From: Rehmannia glutinosa
Taxonomy: Eukaryota; Streptophyta; Magnoliopsida; Lamiales; Orobanchaceae
Direction of reading: 5' to 3'
Assembly: GCA_016081115.2 (NCBI GenBank)
Contig: CM071925.1
Span: 15,728,441 to 15,792,440 of the forward strand
Length of the DNA stretch: 64,000 nt
The position numbers and the translations under genes were made by a program. This document shows, in pieces, positions 44,401 to 54,965 of this stretch (positions are counted from its first letter, which is position 1; every line of letters begins with the position of its first letter). The notes under the pieces were generated by a model. The model worked only from the letters and a program-made list of their open reading frames with translations. It searched no databases and was not told the DNA's origin.

Positions 44401-46695
44401 ATGGCGACCCCTCCTCCATCTACACAGCCCTCTAGTTCGCGATCGAACTCTGGTTCGTCCTCGAACTCGGGGTCGTCTGACTCTAGCTCGTCTTCGAGCT
44501 CTTCTAATTCTACTAGCGGGGCGACCCATATTCCCCCTTCTCAAGATAGGGTATCCCGCGAGGCCACCCCATCGGACGACCTGGAACACGTCGCCCCCTG
44601 GGCTTTACTTAGGTCCCGAGTCTCCGTTCACGATATAGGCACCATTAGAAAAAACTTCTTCATCCCCGCTTCGTACCAAATCATAATTCCTACTACTAGT
44701 GATAGGATAGACAAGCCTCCACCTCGCTGCTTAGCCTTTCACCTCGCTAGCCTCGAGGCGGGTCTTAGATTCCATTTGGCTCGCCCCGTTGCTGACATTT
44801 TAAGAGGGCTCGATGTTTGCCCCGCTCAGCTCGTCCCAAATTCCTACCATCACATCGTTGGTTTTATCATTTTAATGAAACATTCCGGCGAGGCCGCCTC
44901 GCTTTCTCACTTTGGCGAACTATATGCCATCAATTCTTCAACCACCACTACTAACTCCGGATTCTTTTACATCTCGCCTCGCACTAACCAAAATTTTTTA
45001 CACCGGGTTCCTTCCTCGGTGTGGCCTTGGAAAGATAGGTTCATATTTATTCAAGCTCCTATTGAAAATCCTTGGGACCTACCTTTGGATTGGAAATTGA
45101 GCCGACCTCGCCTTCGAGGCCTGTCTCCTGTTTCTTGGGGTGCCGACTTCATTTCTATGTTGACCCAAAATTGGTATGAGGCTTGCGACCTCATTACCCA
45201 AGAGGTTCTATCCCTCGTCGGCCTTAGCCCCGCTCCTCGCCATGAAACTCTAACACTTGGTAATCTATTTCTCTTTATTTTTTCCAGTTCGCCTATCATA
45301 CATATATTGATGCCTTTTGTTTACTTGTGTAGATATGGCGATCCGAGCTTCCGTACTTGACAAGGCCCTCGCCAACAACAAAGAGGCCCTACTGGCTCGC
45401 AAGCGAGCTCGCCAAGATGCTGCTGCGTCGGATTTACCGCTAGGTGTGGCCGTAGCTTCGGCCCCCATTGTGACTATAGCCGCCCCCGCCCCAGGAGGTG
45501 TGCTTTGAAGAAAGCGGCAAGGCCTCGGGTAGTAAGTCGAAGGAAAGAAAGGGAAAGCTGTGGTCGAAGGCTCTGCCCAGAAAAAGACTAAGACTCGCAA
45601 GGCTAAGAGCTCGCCTGACTCAATGGATGTCTCCCCTAGGATGCAGGCTCACGACGCAAGCGAGCCCACCGATCAAACCTTCCGGCCGTGGGACCAGGAT
45701 GATGATGTGGTTGAATCGGCGAGTCTCATCTTGAGCCCAACGACTTGCGGCTCGCGAGAAGGCTCCCGAGCTTATGCCTCGAGCTCGCGAGCTCTCCATG
45801 CCTCGTGACGTTTGTTCCCAATCGGAATATCGGCTCGCGGAGCTCGGTCTCGAAACGAACCCCGGGAGGACTCCTTTGAATTATACAACTACACTACCCT
45901 TCCCGCCGATCAGTTCGCCTTGATGACCACTGAATTTACTCGCATCGAAGAGCTTGCGGCCCATGGTATCATGTCGGTATGTGGCTTCTTTTAAATTGTG
46001 CAACACTTTTGCTTCGATTTGTTTTTTTTACTTCGCTTCGCTGCCCTTTACTTCAATTTTTTCCTTTTGTAGCTCTCTGCCTTGCTTCATCAAACGGCAC
46101 TTCGTGGTGCTGATTGGAGGCATCAGAAGGAAGTGTACGTCAATCAGCTGAGCAAGGTCCACGCGAAGCTCCGGACTATCGAAGCGGATAAGGTGAAAGC
46201 CATCGAAGAGGCTCGAACCGAGCTTCTCAAGGAAGTGGCCGATCTGAAAACCCAGCTTGCCTCGTCCCAAAGCGAGCTCAAAACTAGTGAGGAGCTTCAC
46301 GCCAAGGAGGTGGCAGATTCTTTCGAGAGAGGTCGGAAACGAGGGCTCGAAGAATACCCCTCCTCTTGAAGAGTATAAGGCTTCGTTAGCCTCGTCTCGC
46401 CTCGCTGGAGTTCAATCTTTCCTTCAATCCTCCTCTTGCGAGAAGCTCGTAGCCGAACGAGCCGTGGTGTACCTTTTCGACGGCTTCGAGTGATGCCGCG
46501 AGCAGGGGATTAAAGGGAGCCTTCAAGGCCGATTTCGACCCCAAGAAGCTTAACCCCTTCGAGAAGGACGAGCCGAAGGCAGACATCACTGAAGGCGAAG
46601 GCGAGGTTGGTAGCTCGCGTGATGTAGAAATCATCGACGAGGTGGATGAGGTTGATGAGTTCACCGAGCTCGTGAAACCTCTTTTAGCATCGTAG
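44401..46695 (+). pseudogene. Antisense ORF of Tat element G (gypsy-type transposon domain), likely three exons
   Basis: Lies on the strand opposite gag-pol, between the tandem array and the 3' LTR. Exon 1 (44401-45259) has a Ser-rich N-terminus and then 'IRKNFFIPASYQIIIP', 'CLAFHLASLEAGLRFHLA' and 'LVPNSYHHIVGFIILMK'. From memory this resembles the 'putative gypsy type transposon' domain of plant Tat elements. A 73-bp intron with GT..AG (45260-45332) joins in phase to exon 2 (MAIRASVLDKAL..., Lys/Ala/Arg-rich). A second GT..AG intron (45977-46072) joins in phase to exon 3, a coiled coil (LSKVHAKLRTIEADKVKAIEEA) with an acidic tail ending LVKPLLAS at 46695. Frameshifts near 45500, 45790, 46360 and 46480 suggest decay or sequence error. 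Function unknown. Confidence 0.65.
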
Positions 46696-46914
46696 GGATC
46701 ATTCATGTAAATTATTAACGAAGTATTGAACTTGATGTATTTTCATTGACAATCTCATCGCCTCTTAATGTACTTTTGAGTTTACTTCGCTTTTGGTGTA
46801 TTGCTTTTACCTTACCTCGCTTGTGTGTCATTTCGATGTACTGTACTTCGTTTTTATATGTTGCATGCTCTTTACCTCGCTTCACCCCTTTTTTTTTTTT
46901 TTTTAATCATCCCT
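46696..46914. other. Spacer after the antisense ORF
   Basis: T-rich, including a 16-17 T run at about 46889-46905. Nothing else seen. Confidence 0.4.
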
Positions 46915-47800
46915 TGGGTCCTAGGCTTCTTCGCGAGGCCAAGCCCCGTGGCGAGGCTAGGTCCCTGCGCGAGCCTAGGTCCCTTGCTTAGGACCATTGC
47001 AAACTTTGCCAGCCTAAAAAGATGCTTATGGCCTAGATCCCTCGTGGGGTCGTCTTGGGCCTGTTAGCCTTTTAGGGGCTTATCTTGCGAGCCCAGTCCC
47101 TTTGTTGGGACCATTGTGGGCTTTGCCCCCTAAAAGAGAGCTTATGGCCTAGACCCTTCGTGGGATCGTCTTGGGCCTCGCTAGCCTTTTAGGGGCTTAA
47201 CTTGCGAGCCCAGGTCCCTTTGTTGGGACCATTGTGGGCTTTGCCCGACCTAAAAGGGAGCTTATGGCCTAGATCCTTCGTGGGATCGTCTTGGGCCTAC
47301 TAGCCTTTTAGGGGCTTAATTTGCGAGCCAGGTCACTTTGTTGGGACCATTGTGGGTTTTGCCCACCTAAAAGGGAGCTTATGGCCTAGATCCTTCGTGG
47401 GATCGTCTTGGGCTGCTAGCCTTTTAGGGGGGGCTTAATTTGCAGCGTAGGTCCCTTTGTTGGGACCATTGTGGGTTTTGCCACCTAAAAAGGGGAGCTT
47501 ATGGCCTAGATCCTTCGTGGGATCATCTTGGGCCTGCTAGCCTTTTAGGGGGCTTCATTTGAGCCTAGGTCCCTTTGTTGGGACCATTGTGGGCTTTGCC
47601 CGACCTAAAAGGGAGCTTATGGCCTAGACCCTTCGTGGGATCGTCTTGGGCCTGCTAGCCTTTTAGGGGGCTTAACTTGCGAGCCTAGGTCTCTTTGTTG
47701 GGACCATTGTGGGCTTTGCCAGCCTAAAAGGGAGCTTATGGCCTAGATCCTTCGTGGGATCGTCTAGGGCCTGCTAGCCTTTTAGGAGGCTTATCTTGAG
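46915..47800. repeat. Tandem array of about 118-bp units in element G
   Basis: The word GCTTATGGCCTAGA recurs at 47024, 47140, 47260, 47377, 47497, 47614 and 47734 (spacings 116, 120, 117, 120, 117, 120), with partial units at both ends. Units contain GGTCCCTTTGTTGGGACC, an inverted repeat, and CTAGCCTTTTAGG. Units differ mainly by one- to three-base indels. Arrays in this position are typical of Tat/Ogre elements and can seed satellites. Confidence 0.92.
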
Positions 47801-47947
47801 TGGTTCGCTTACGACCCTGAAATACAAAGCAGATTTGTGCAAAAAGGTAAACATTGCAAGTGAAATTCCGTCTTCTTTCATTGATGAGAGTTTTTAACAT
47901 AAGCCTTCAATGCCTCCAAAATTAAGCTAAATACATGAAATAGATTT

Positions 47948-49110
47948 TTAAGTATAGAACCTCCTTAGGTTATGAATGTTCCAAGGCCTCGGGAGCTCCT
48001 TTCCTTGCATGTTTTCTAGTCTGTATGTTCCCCTCTTCAGCACTTCAATTACCTGAAAAGGTCCTTCCCAATTTGCCTCCAGCTTTCCCACATGTTTGGA
48101 AACTTCCACTTTTTTGAGCACTAGATCCCCTACTTGAAAGCTTCGGTCCTGAACCCTTTTGTTGTATGCATTTTTCATCCTTCCCTTAGCTGCTTGGATC
48201 TGAATAAACGCTTTATCTCGCTTTTCTTGAATGAGCTCGAGCTCGAGTTCTCTAGCTTCACTATTGCTCTCGGGCTCGTACCGAGCGACCCGAAGTGAAG
48301 TTTCTCCAATTTCCACCGGCACGATCGCTTCCGACCCGTACACTAAACTGAAAGGCGTATCTCCCATCGAAGTCCATGGGGTCGTTCGATATGCCCAAAG
48401 GACTCCAGGCAACTCGTCCACCCAATACGACTTCGCTTCCTCTAGCCTCGTTTTTAGGTGTTGTAGAATAATTCTATTTGCGACCTCGATCTGTCCATTT
48501 TTGAGGGTTTCCCATTTGTAAAAATTTTGCTTGACTTTATATTCTTCACACCACTCCCTAACCTTCTTTCCTTGAAATTGAGTGCCATTATCGATATTAA
48601 GATTAAGGCGCCCCATACCTACATGCGATATTTTTCCACAAAAAATTCATGACTTCGGTTTCTGTTATCTTGGCCACTGCCTCGGCCTCAATCCACTTAG
48701 AAAAGTACTCCACTGCCACAATGATGAATTTCTTCTGAGCCCTAGCCACTGGAAATGGACCCAAAATATCGATTCCCCATTTATAAAAAGGACAAGCAAT
48801 GGGGATTGTTTCCAACTGGGTCACTGGCTGATGCGTTAGGTTCGCGTGGAACTGACACTTCGCACATTTTTAACAAACTCCATTGTATCCTTTGCTAAAG
48901 TCGGCCAAAAGTAACCTTGCCGGATCACCTTCTGGGCGAGTGCCTTACCTCCTGAGTGCTTACCACATTTGCCCTCATGAATCTCCCTCATTACATACAT
49001 CGCCCTTTCCGGTTCGAGGCACTTTAGCAATTGTCCTCCTACCGATCTTTTATACATCTCATTGTCTATCATTAGGAACCGGGACGCTCTAACTTGGACC
49101 CTTCTAGCTT
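47948..49110 (-). pseudogene. G integrase (Gypsy)
   Basis: An H-H-C-C zinc region begins around 'MREIHEGKCGKHSGGKALAQK'. The Cys pair is restored only by shifting one base near 48870. The core has 'KWGIDILGPFPVA' (first Asp), 'NIDNGTQFQG' (second Asp) and 'NGQIEVANR' (Glu). The tail 'YWVDELPGVLWAYRTTP' to 'EANWEGPFQVIEVLKRGTYRLENMQG' is the Gypsy C-terminal region without a chromodomain. The intact 222-residue frame 47948-48616 holds the second half. Frame changes occur near 48610 and 48830. Confidence 0.88.
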
Positions 49111-49299
49111 TTATCGGGTCCAACGGTAAAGCTCCCTTTTCTAGGAAATTTTTCAAGTCTTCCATCCAATCGATTGGGGTATCAATTGCACAAATCAGCG
49201 CCTCGCTTGGATACTGCTCGATGGGACCTTCCTCCGCTAGCGAGTCCGGCTGCGTCGCCACCAACACGATCACCTTCCTCGAGCTATTCCCATTTACTG

Positions 49300-49672
49300 C
49301 ACTTGCGAAGCGAGCTAGAGCATCGGCTCGCTCATTTTCATTTCTTGGGATCTGCTGTAGCTGAAAAAATTCGAACTTTTCCATCAACCGCTTCGCTTTC
49401 TCCAAATAATTAGCCATTGATCGATCCTTGGCTTCAAACGAACCTTCAACTTGCATTGTCACCAACTAGGAGTCAGTGTAAGCTATCAACTTCTTCATAT
49501 TGCACTTCTGCGCCATTTTTAATCCTGCCAACAGAGCTTCGTATTCGGCCTCGTTGTTTGTCACCTTGAATTCGAGGTGAAGTGCCACTTCCACCTCGAA
49601 TGAATTAGGCTTCTGCAACAAGATCCCGGCTCCGCCTCCAGTAGCCACTGCCGACCCATCCACATGCAGTAG
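49300..49672 (-). pseudogene. G second RNase H (archaeal-type, Tat lineage)
   Basis: 'WLLHVDGSAVATGGGAGILL' supplies the first Asp, 'NNEAEYEALLAGL' the Glu, 'LIAYTDS' the second Asp, and 'NENERADALARF' the last Asp. A TAG stop right after TDS, where relatives have Gln (CAG), interrupts it at 49466-49468. Carrying this domain in addition to the RT-linked RNase H is a defining trait of Tat-lineage Gypsy elements. Confidence 0.85.
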
Positions 49673-50080
49673 CCATGTCACTTCCTCTTTTTGAGCTTCA
49701 ATTTCCGACCCACTTGCTTTGTTAACGAAGTCAGCCAGGACTTGAGCCTTCACCGCCATTTTACTTTGATATTTAATATCAAATTCCCCCAATTCCACGG
49801 ACCATTTCACTAGGCGACCTGACAGCTCCGATTTTTCTAACACTTGTCTCAGTGGTTGATTTGTGAGGACAATAATCTGATGAGATTGGAAGTAAGGTCG
49901 CAATTTCCTAGCTGATACTACCAAGGCTAGAGCCAGCTTTTCGGTCTCTAGATACCTCTCTTTAGCTCCCTGCAACAACTTGCTCACGTAGTAAACTGGG
50001 CGATGAACTCACTTTTCGTCTCGCACCAACACCGAGCTCACGGCTCGCTTCGAAACGGCTAGGTATAAAAATAGAGCCTC
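49673..50080 (-). pseudogene. G RT-linked RNase H
   Basis: 'ERYLETEKLALALVVSARKLRPYFQSHQIIVLTNQPLRQVLEKSELSGRLVKW' pattern. The second catalytic position reads TNQPL where many relatives have TDQPL, consistent with the known decay of this domain after the second RNase H was gained. A frame change near 49990 separates it from the RT. Confidence 0.75.
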
Positions 50081-51078
50081 TCATTTTTTAGGTTTGGACA
50101 GTAAAGGTGGAGACATAAGGTATCCTTTCAAATCTTCAAACGCCTTCTCACATTCGTCCGTCCATTGAAAATTCTTCATGTTTCTCAAAGTGTTGAAAAA
50201 AGGAAGGTTGCGATCAACTGACCTCGAAATGAACCTGTTCAACGAGACAATTTTCCCTGTGAGCTGTTGTACTTCATTGACCGTTCTAGGTAAACTCATT
50301 TCCATTATAGCTTTTATCTTCTCTGGGTTCGCTTCGATCCCCCTCTCATGCACCATGAAGCCCAAAAATTTTCCACCTCGCACTCCGAAGGTGCACTTCG
50401 CCGGATTCAATTTCATACCATAGGCTCGCATTATTTTGAAAGCCTCCCTCAAATGCTCAAGGTGATCCTCTTCCACCACACTTTTTACCAACATATCATC
50501 AACATACACTTCCATTGATTTGCCAATTTTCTCTCTAAACATGAGGTTGACTAACCTCTGATAAGTAGCTCCCGCGTTCTTTAGCCCAAACGGCATTACC
50601 ATGTAACAATAAACTCCGTTCTCCATCACAAATGAGGTCTTATCCCTGTCTTCCTCCGCCATAAAAATTTGGTGATATCCTTGGTAAGCATCCATCATGC
50701 TAAGCAAGGCACATCCTGCCGTGGAGTCCACCAAGAGGTCGATCGAGGTAGGGGTAGGGATCCTTGGGGGCATGCCTTATTCAGATCCGTGAAGTCTGTG
50801 CACATCCTCCATTTGTTGTTAGCCTTGGGCACTACAACTACATTTGATAACCACTCAGTGAACTGAATTTCCACATATCCCACTTCCAATAATTTGTTCA
50901 CCTCGTTTTCTATAATTTTGTTTCTTTCGCTTCCAAATCTTCGCTTTTTTGCTTCACCTGGCCTCGCTAACGGATCCACATTCAGTCGGTGAACCATCAC
51001 CTGGTCTATGCCTTGGAAATCGAGAAGGTTTCCAAGCAAAAATGTCCACATTCTCCTAAGAAATTGAATCATCATCAC
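50081..51078 (-). pseudogene. G reverse transcriptase (Gypsy)
   Basis: The N-terminal piece (50695-51078) has 'GIDQVMVHRLNVDPLARP', 'EVNKLLEVGYVEIQFTEWLSNVVVVPKANNKWRMCTDFTDLNKACP'. After a frame change near 50770 the piece 50081-50773 has 'LLSMMDAYQGYHQIFM', 'YCYMVMPFGLKNAGATYQRL' and the catalytic MEVYVDDMLVKS box, then 'EANPEKIKAIMEM' and 'LNRFISRSVDRNLPFF'. All RT motifs are present; one frameshift breaks it. Confidence 0.9.
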
Positions 51079-51569
51079 TTAGCTTCGAGTCCATTTGCGA
51101 CCCTATCTTAGTGAACTTATCCGGTCGCTGGCTCAAGCTCAATCACTTTGTCTTGCTCCGTTGGCTCAACCCTATACTCCGCCATTGTCCTAGCTTTTTA
51201 ACCTTCTACTTTTCTTTTTACTCGGCCCTTCTTAGCGTGTTATTTGCTTTATAGTTCTCACTTCTCTCCCTTCCTTCTTTTTTTTTAGGGAAACGTTATA
51301 GCATTCTCTAGCCGTCTTACGATCGCCTCGTCTTCGCCTATCCCTCTGCTTTGTAGGGGAACTTCATCTTCAAATGATAAGTGGACACCTGACTTGAAAT
51401 TGATTCGATCAGGGTCACCCCATGATCACATTATAAGCAAATGGGCGTCTACTACCGTGTACTTGATCATGATTGTCTTTCGGCACGGCGCTTCGCCTAG
51501 CGAGATGGGGAGATCAATGGTTCCTGGGGAACCACTTTGCTTCCTCAAACAAACCCCATCGGCGGAGTG
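51079..51569 (-). other. G protease-to-RT linker, degraded
   Basis: The region between protease and RT has no open frame on the coding strand. Frames on the opposite strand over this stretch are shadows. Confidence 0.5.
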
Positions 51570-52397
51570 TCAACGGGGACGTAAAGCGATTACATCTAGT
51601 TCCATCTTCCTCAACACATGCATAAATAATATATCCGTCGAGCTCCCATTGTCCACCAAGACTTTTTGTACGGCGAAGTTGGCGATATCCATCGTGATTA
51701 CCATCGGGTCGTTTTGGCCTGCCTCGACCCCTGCGAGGTCACGACCATCGAACGTAATAGAGCTAGAGTTTTGGACGCTCATAACCTTCAGTTTTCTCTT
51801 AGAATCATGGGTGAGGTTACGCGCATGCTTCCTTCTCGCACTCTGTGAATCACCTCCACTAGGACCTCCTGCTATCATATGTATAACCCCCCTACGAGGC
51901 AAGTTATCTTCTTCCTGATTTTGCCTAGGCCTAGAGCGTTCCCTCGGGCGTTCTTGCCTATGTCCAGCCTCATGGCGACCTCTCGACCGATTTCGTGACT
52001 TGCGAGCCGGTGATCTTTGCCTAGGGTCTCGGTTAGGTCCTCCACCTCGTTCTTCTTTCAAAACAAAATTTTGTAAGTAACCTTGCTGGATGAGCCTTTC
52101 AATCTCATCTCGCAATTGAATGCCGTCCTCAGTGTCGTGGCCATGGTCCTTGTGGAAGCGACAATATTTGTCCATGTTTCTTCGACTCGAGGTCGTCTTC
52201 ATCTTTTTTGGCCACCTTAGCATATCAGTTCGCTCTATGGCCATTAGAGCGTGACTTCGGGGCACATTCAACAGAGTATATCTATTGTGCCTCGCTGTCC
52301 TGGGACGATCTTGATCTGGACCTCGGTCTAGGCCTCTCTCGGCCCTAAACCGAAGCCTCTCTCTAAGATCCCTCCCCTCGCGTGGAGCCCGAGCCAC
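51570..52397 (-). pseudogene. G gag C-terminal region and protease
   Basis: 275-residue open frame. Arg-rich nucleocapsid-like start, then 'KYCRFHKDHGHDTEDGIQLRDEIERLIQQGYLQ', a histidine-rich word shared by Tat-type gags in place of a classic knuckle. After an Arg/Ser/Pro linker comes 'GVIHMIAGGPSGGDS', and then the protease opening 'DPMVITMDIANFAVQKVLVDNGSSTDILF' with D-N-G-S-S where D-S/T-G is usual. The Asn may weaken catalysis or be normal in this lineage. Confidence 0.85.
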
Positions 52398-53220
52398 TTG
52401 GGACCAACTCCTGGTCTTTCAGGGCATTCATCTCTTCCTCTTGTATGTACTTTTGGGTCACTTCCATTAATGCTCCTTATCGACGTGGGCGGTTTCGCGA
52501 GCGCCGATGCTAATGATCCTTTTGCAATCGAGGATAAGGATATTAGTCATCATATCGATTCGCATATCTTTCACCTCAATGCTTCATCATTAAACCGATT
52601 TATGAATTCTCGGCGACTCTTTTACCCCGCCTTATAGTGAACAAATGTGAAGTGACCTTCGAGCTTGCTTTTGGCTTAATCTGGTATAAGAACTTCCGAG
52701 CCAGTTGTTCGTAAGAAACCACGGTTCCCCTAGGTAATCCCATGAACCATTCTTGCGCCTTTCCATTCAGCGTTGTGATGAATATTCTAGCATTCATGGC
52801 ATCCGACTGCCCATACAATTGCATCACATGGTCGAAAACGGTGAGATGTTCCTGAGGGTCCCTGTTCCCATCATATTTCGGGAGATCAGGAAGCTTGAAG
52901 TTCGGTGTGACCACCTCGGCTAGGATCTCGGGAGAAAATGGAGATCCATTTTTCTGCAAAGCGGATGTTATAGCTCCCCTCCGCCTCAAATCATCCAGTT
53001 GTCGAGTAACATGCTCGATTTGTTCACTCGATTCGTGTATGTCCGTGGCTTGTTGGTAGTTCGCCCACCGACCCTCCAGTCGCCTCTTTGGTGGCTTTGA
53101 CGGCTTGGCTAGCCACCTCTTCCAAATCAACTAGTACTTCGTTTCGCTTTTCCATATTCCCCCCTTCCACTGGGGGATCTTGGGGAGGTGCCTCCATAGC
53201 ATTCTTGCCCTTTCTTTCCC
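52398..53220 (-). pseudogene. G gag capsid domain, N-terminus lost
   Basis: Retrotrans_gag-type core: 'SPFSPEILAEVVTPNFKLPDLPKYDGNRDPQEHLTVF', 'NARIFITTLNGKAQEWFMGLPRGTVVSYEQLARKFL'. A frame change near 53030-53130 links it to an acidic upstream stretch (MEAPPQDPPVEGGN). At 53220/53221 the frame runs directly into B2 sequence, so the natural start and everything upstream in G is missing. Confidence 0.82.
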
Positions 53221-53489
53221 AATTCTTAGACAACATTTGCATAGAAAATACAAGTGTAGGCAAGTAATAGGAGATATCAAAAAGAGCTTATGCTATAAGA
53301 GATAATAAGCCACATAAGTCTAATAAAATGCTCAAGAGTTTTAGAAAATCATGTAAGGTCTCTTTTAAAAATTTTGAAACTCATAAATATATAAGAGACC
53401 TATATTAAAAATAAATACTTGAAGACTCATTTTGCAAATAAGACACAATTAAAAACATGCATAAAAGAAAATAAAATGCATATATAAAT

Positions 53490-54895
53490 GGGGAGATACG
53501 GTTTACCAATTTCGCCGTTTCCATGGGTTGTGTCTTTCCCATTGTTGATAATATCTTCCCATTGAGAAGTCACTTTGTTGATGATGACTTCTTTGATTAC
53601 TCCATTTCCAAGGTTGGTTACCTTCCCATTGTTGATGGTTTCTTCTTCTTTGAAAATCATCTTGTTGATGATGTCTTTGCCATTTCCAAGGATTGTGTTC
53701 TTCCCATTTTTGATTATACGCTCTTCTTGGAAATTGACTTTGTTGAGAATAGTTTCTCCTTCTTTGATCAAATGAAGCGGTCATTTGATGTCTTCTTAGC
53801 GGTATGAGTTTTTCGATCATTCTTTTTTGGGTACCTAATATGACATTATTTTGTGGTACCCTCATGTGTTTGGGTCCTTTGGGATTAGTTTTGAGACTTT
53901 TAGGTCTCCAACAATAATTAGAGCTATTTCTAGCTCGACAAAAATTAAGCCGTATGACCCTTTTTACCACAATAAAAACATGTAATAATTCTAGGAGCAT
54001 AATGACCAACATGCATAGTGACTTGATCCTTTTTCATATGATTAACAACATTAGGCTTATGATCAAGTCTTTTATCACAATTATGAATATCAATAATGTT
54101 GGACATTTTATTGGTACTCAAGTTGGATTTTAATAAATCCTTTTTCATGCAATCAATATTCTCAACAAGAGTACTATTTTCTTTTTCAAGGTTTCTAACC
54201 TTGTCAAGAGTGGTGGTGTGAGCACATGATAGTGATTCATAGGAAGTAAATAAACTATCCTTATCATTATTCTAAATATTGAATTCCTTTTTCAAATTTT
54301 TGTATTTAACAAGTAAGCTTTGGAATTCATTTTGAAGTTCATCATAATCATTTTGCAAATCACTATAATCATTTTGAATGACAATATCATAGGAAGTAGA
54401 GGGTTTAAGACATACCTCATTTTCTTCATTGATGCCCATAAAACAATATTCTACTTCTTCATAGTTGGAAGTTGTAGAAGGTTTGTTCCTTAGATTTGAG
54501 CTTGTATGACCTTGAGAAGTAGATGCTTTTGTTTGACTCCTTTCATTTGCAAATACTCCATAGATGGCTTCTAATTTTTGCCATACTTCATGTGCCGACT
54601 TTATTCCTACAATATGTTCATATTCTAAATTAGTAAGTGAACAATACAAAATATTTAAAGCCTTACCGTTTAAGGAGATGATTTTCTTCTCTTCATCATT
54701 GAGCTTTTTGAAGCCTTTTGAGGTGTGTGGTGTATCTTTCGTCGGAATTGATTCTCCATTAATGACGGTGTTCCAAATGTCGAACCCGCAACCTTGTAGA
54801 TAGCATTCCATTCTTTCTTTCCAAAAATTAAAATTCTTAGAATCAAATAGTGGTGGCTTGGTGGTGGAGGTGCCGGATGGATGAGCTTCGTTCGT
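53490..54895 (-). pseudogene. B2 gag, second (partial) copy
   Basis: Same protein as at 59910-61323. It carries the same nonsense codon after KKEFNI (near 54273). The zinc-knuckle region is frameshifted here (GKRVIRLNFCRARNSS) but intact in the other copy. The Trp/Gln/His-rich C-terminus is open in two overlapping frames because of its repeat structure. Confidence 0.75.
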
Positions 54896-54965
54896 AGCCG
54901 TCGATCATTTCTCTTCACTCGCGATGTGAAACGAGCTTGCCAAAGAGTTTGGCTTTGATACCACT

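Noticed and set aside
44401..45360. A 319-residue plus-strand ORF that could be taken for a host gene
   Set aside because: It lies between the PPT and the tandem array of Gypsy element G, in the position of the antisense ORFs of Tat elements, and its content resembles the gypsy-type transposon domain.
46915..47800. Regularly spaced repeats suggestive of a CRISPR array
   Set aside because: The whole 118-bp unit is repeated with no unique spacers, and the context is a plant retrotransposon.
48231..48521. Plus-strand ORFs opposite integrase, RNase H and gag (also 49062-49364, 51394-51918, 50178-50423)
   Set aside because: They overlap well-supported minus-strand pol domains and show no family features of their own.
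50081..51078. Possible endogenous pararetrovirus origin of the RT/RNase H region
   Set aside because: Integrase, the second RNase H, LTRs with target duplications and the gag type all identify a Gypsy Tat element.
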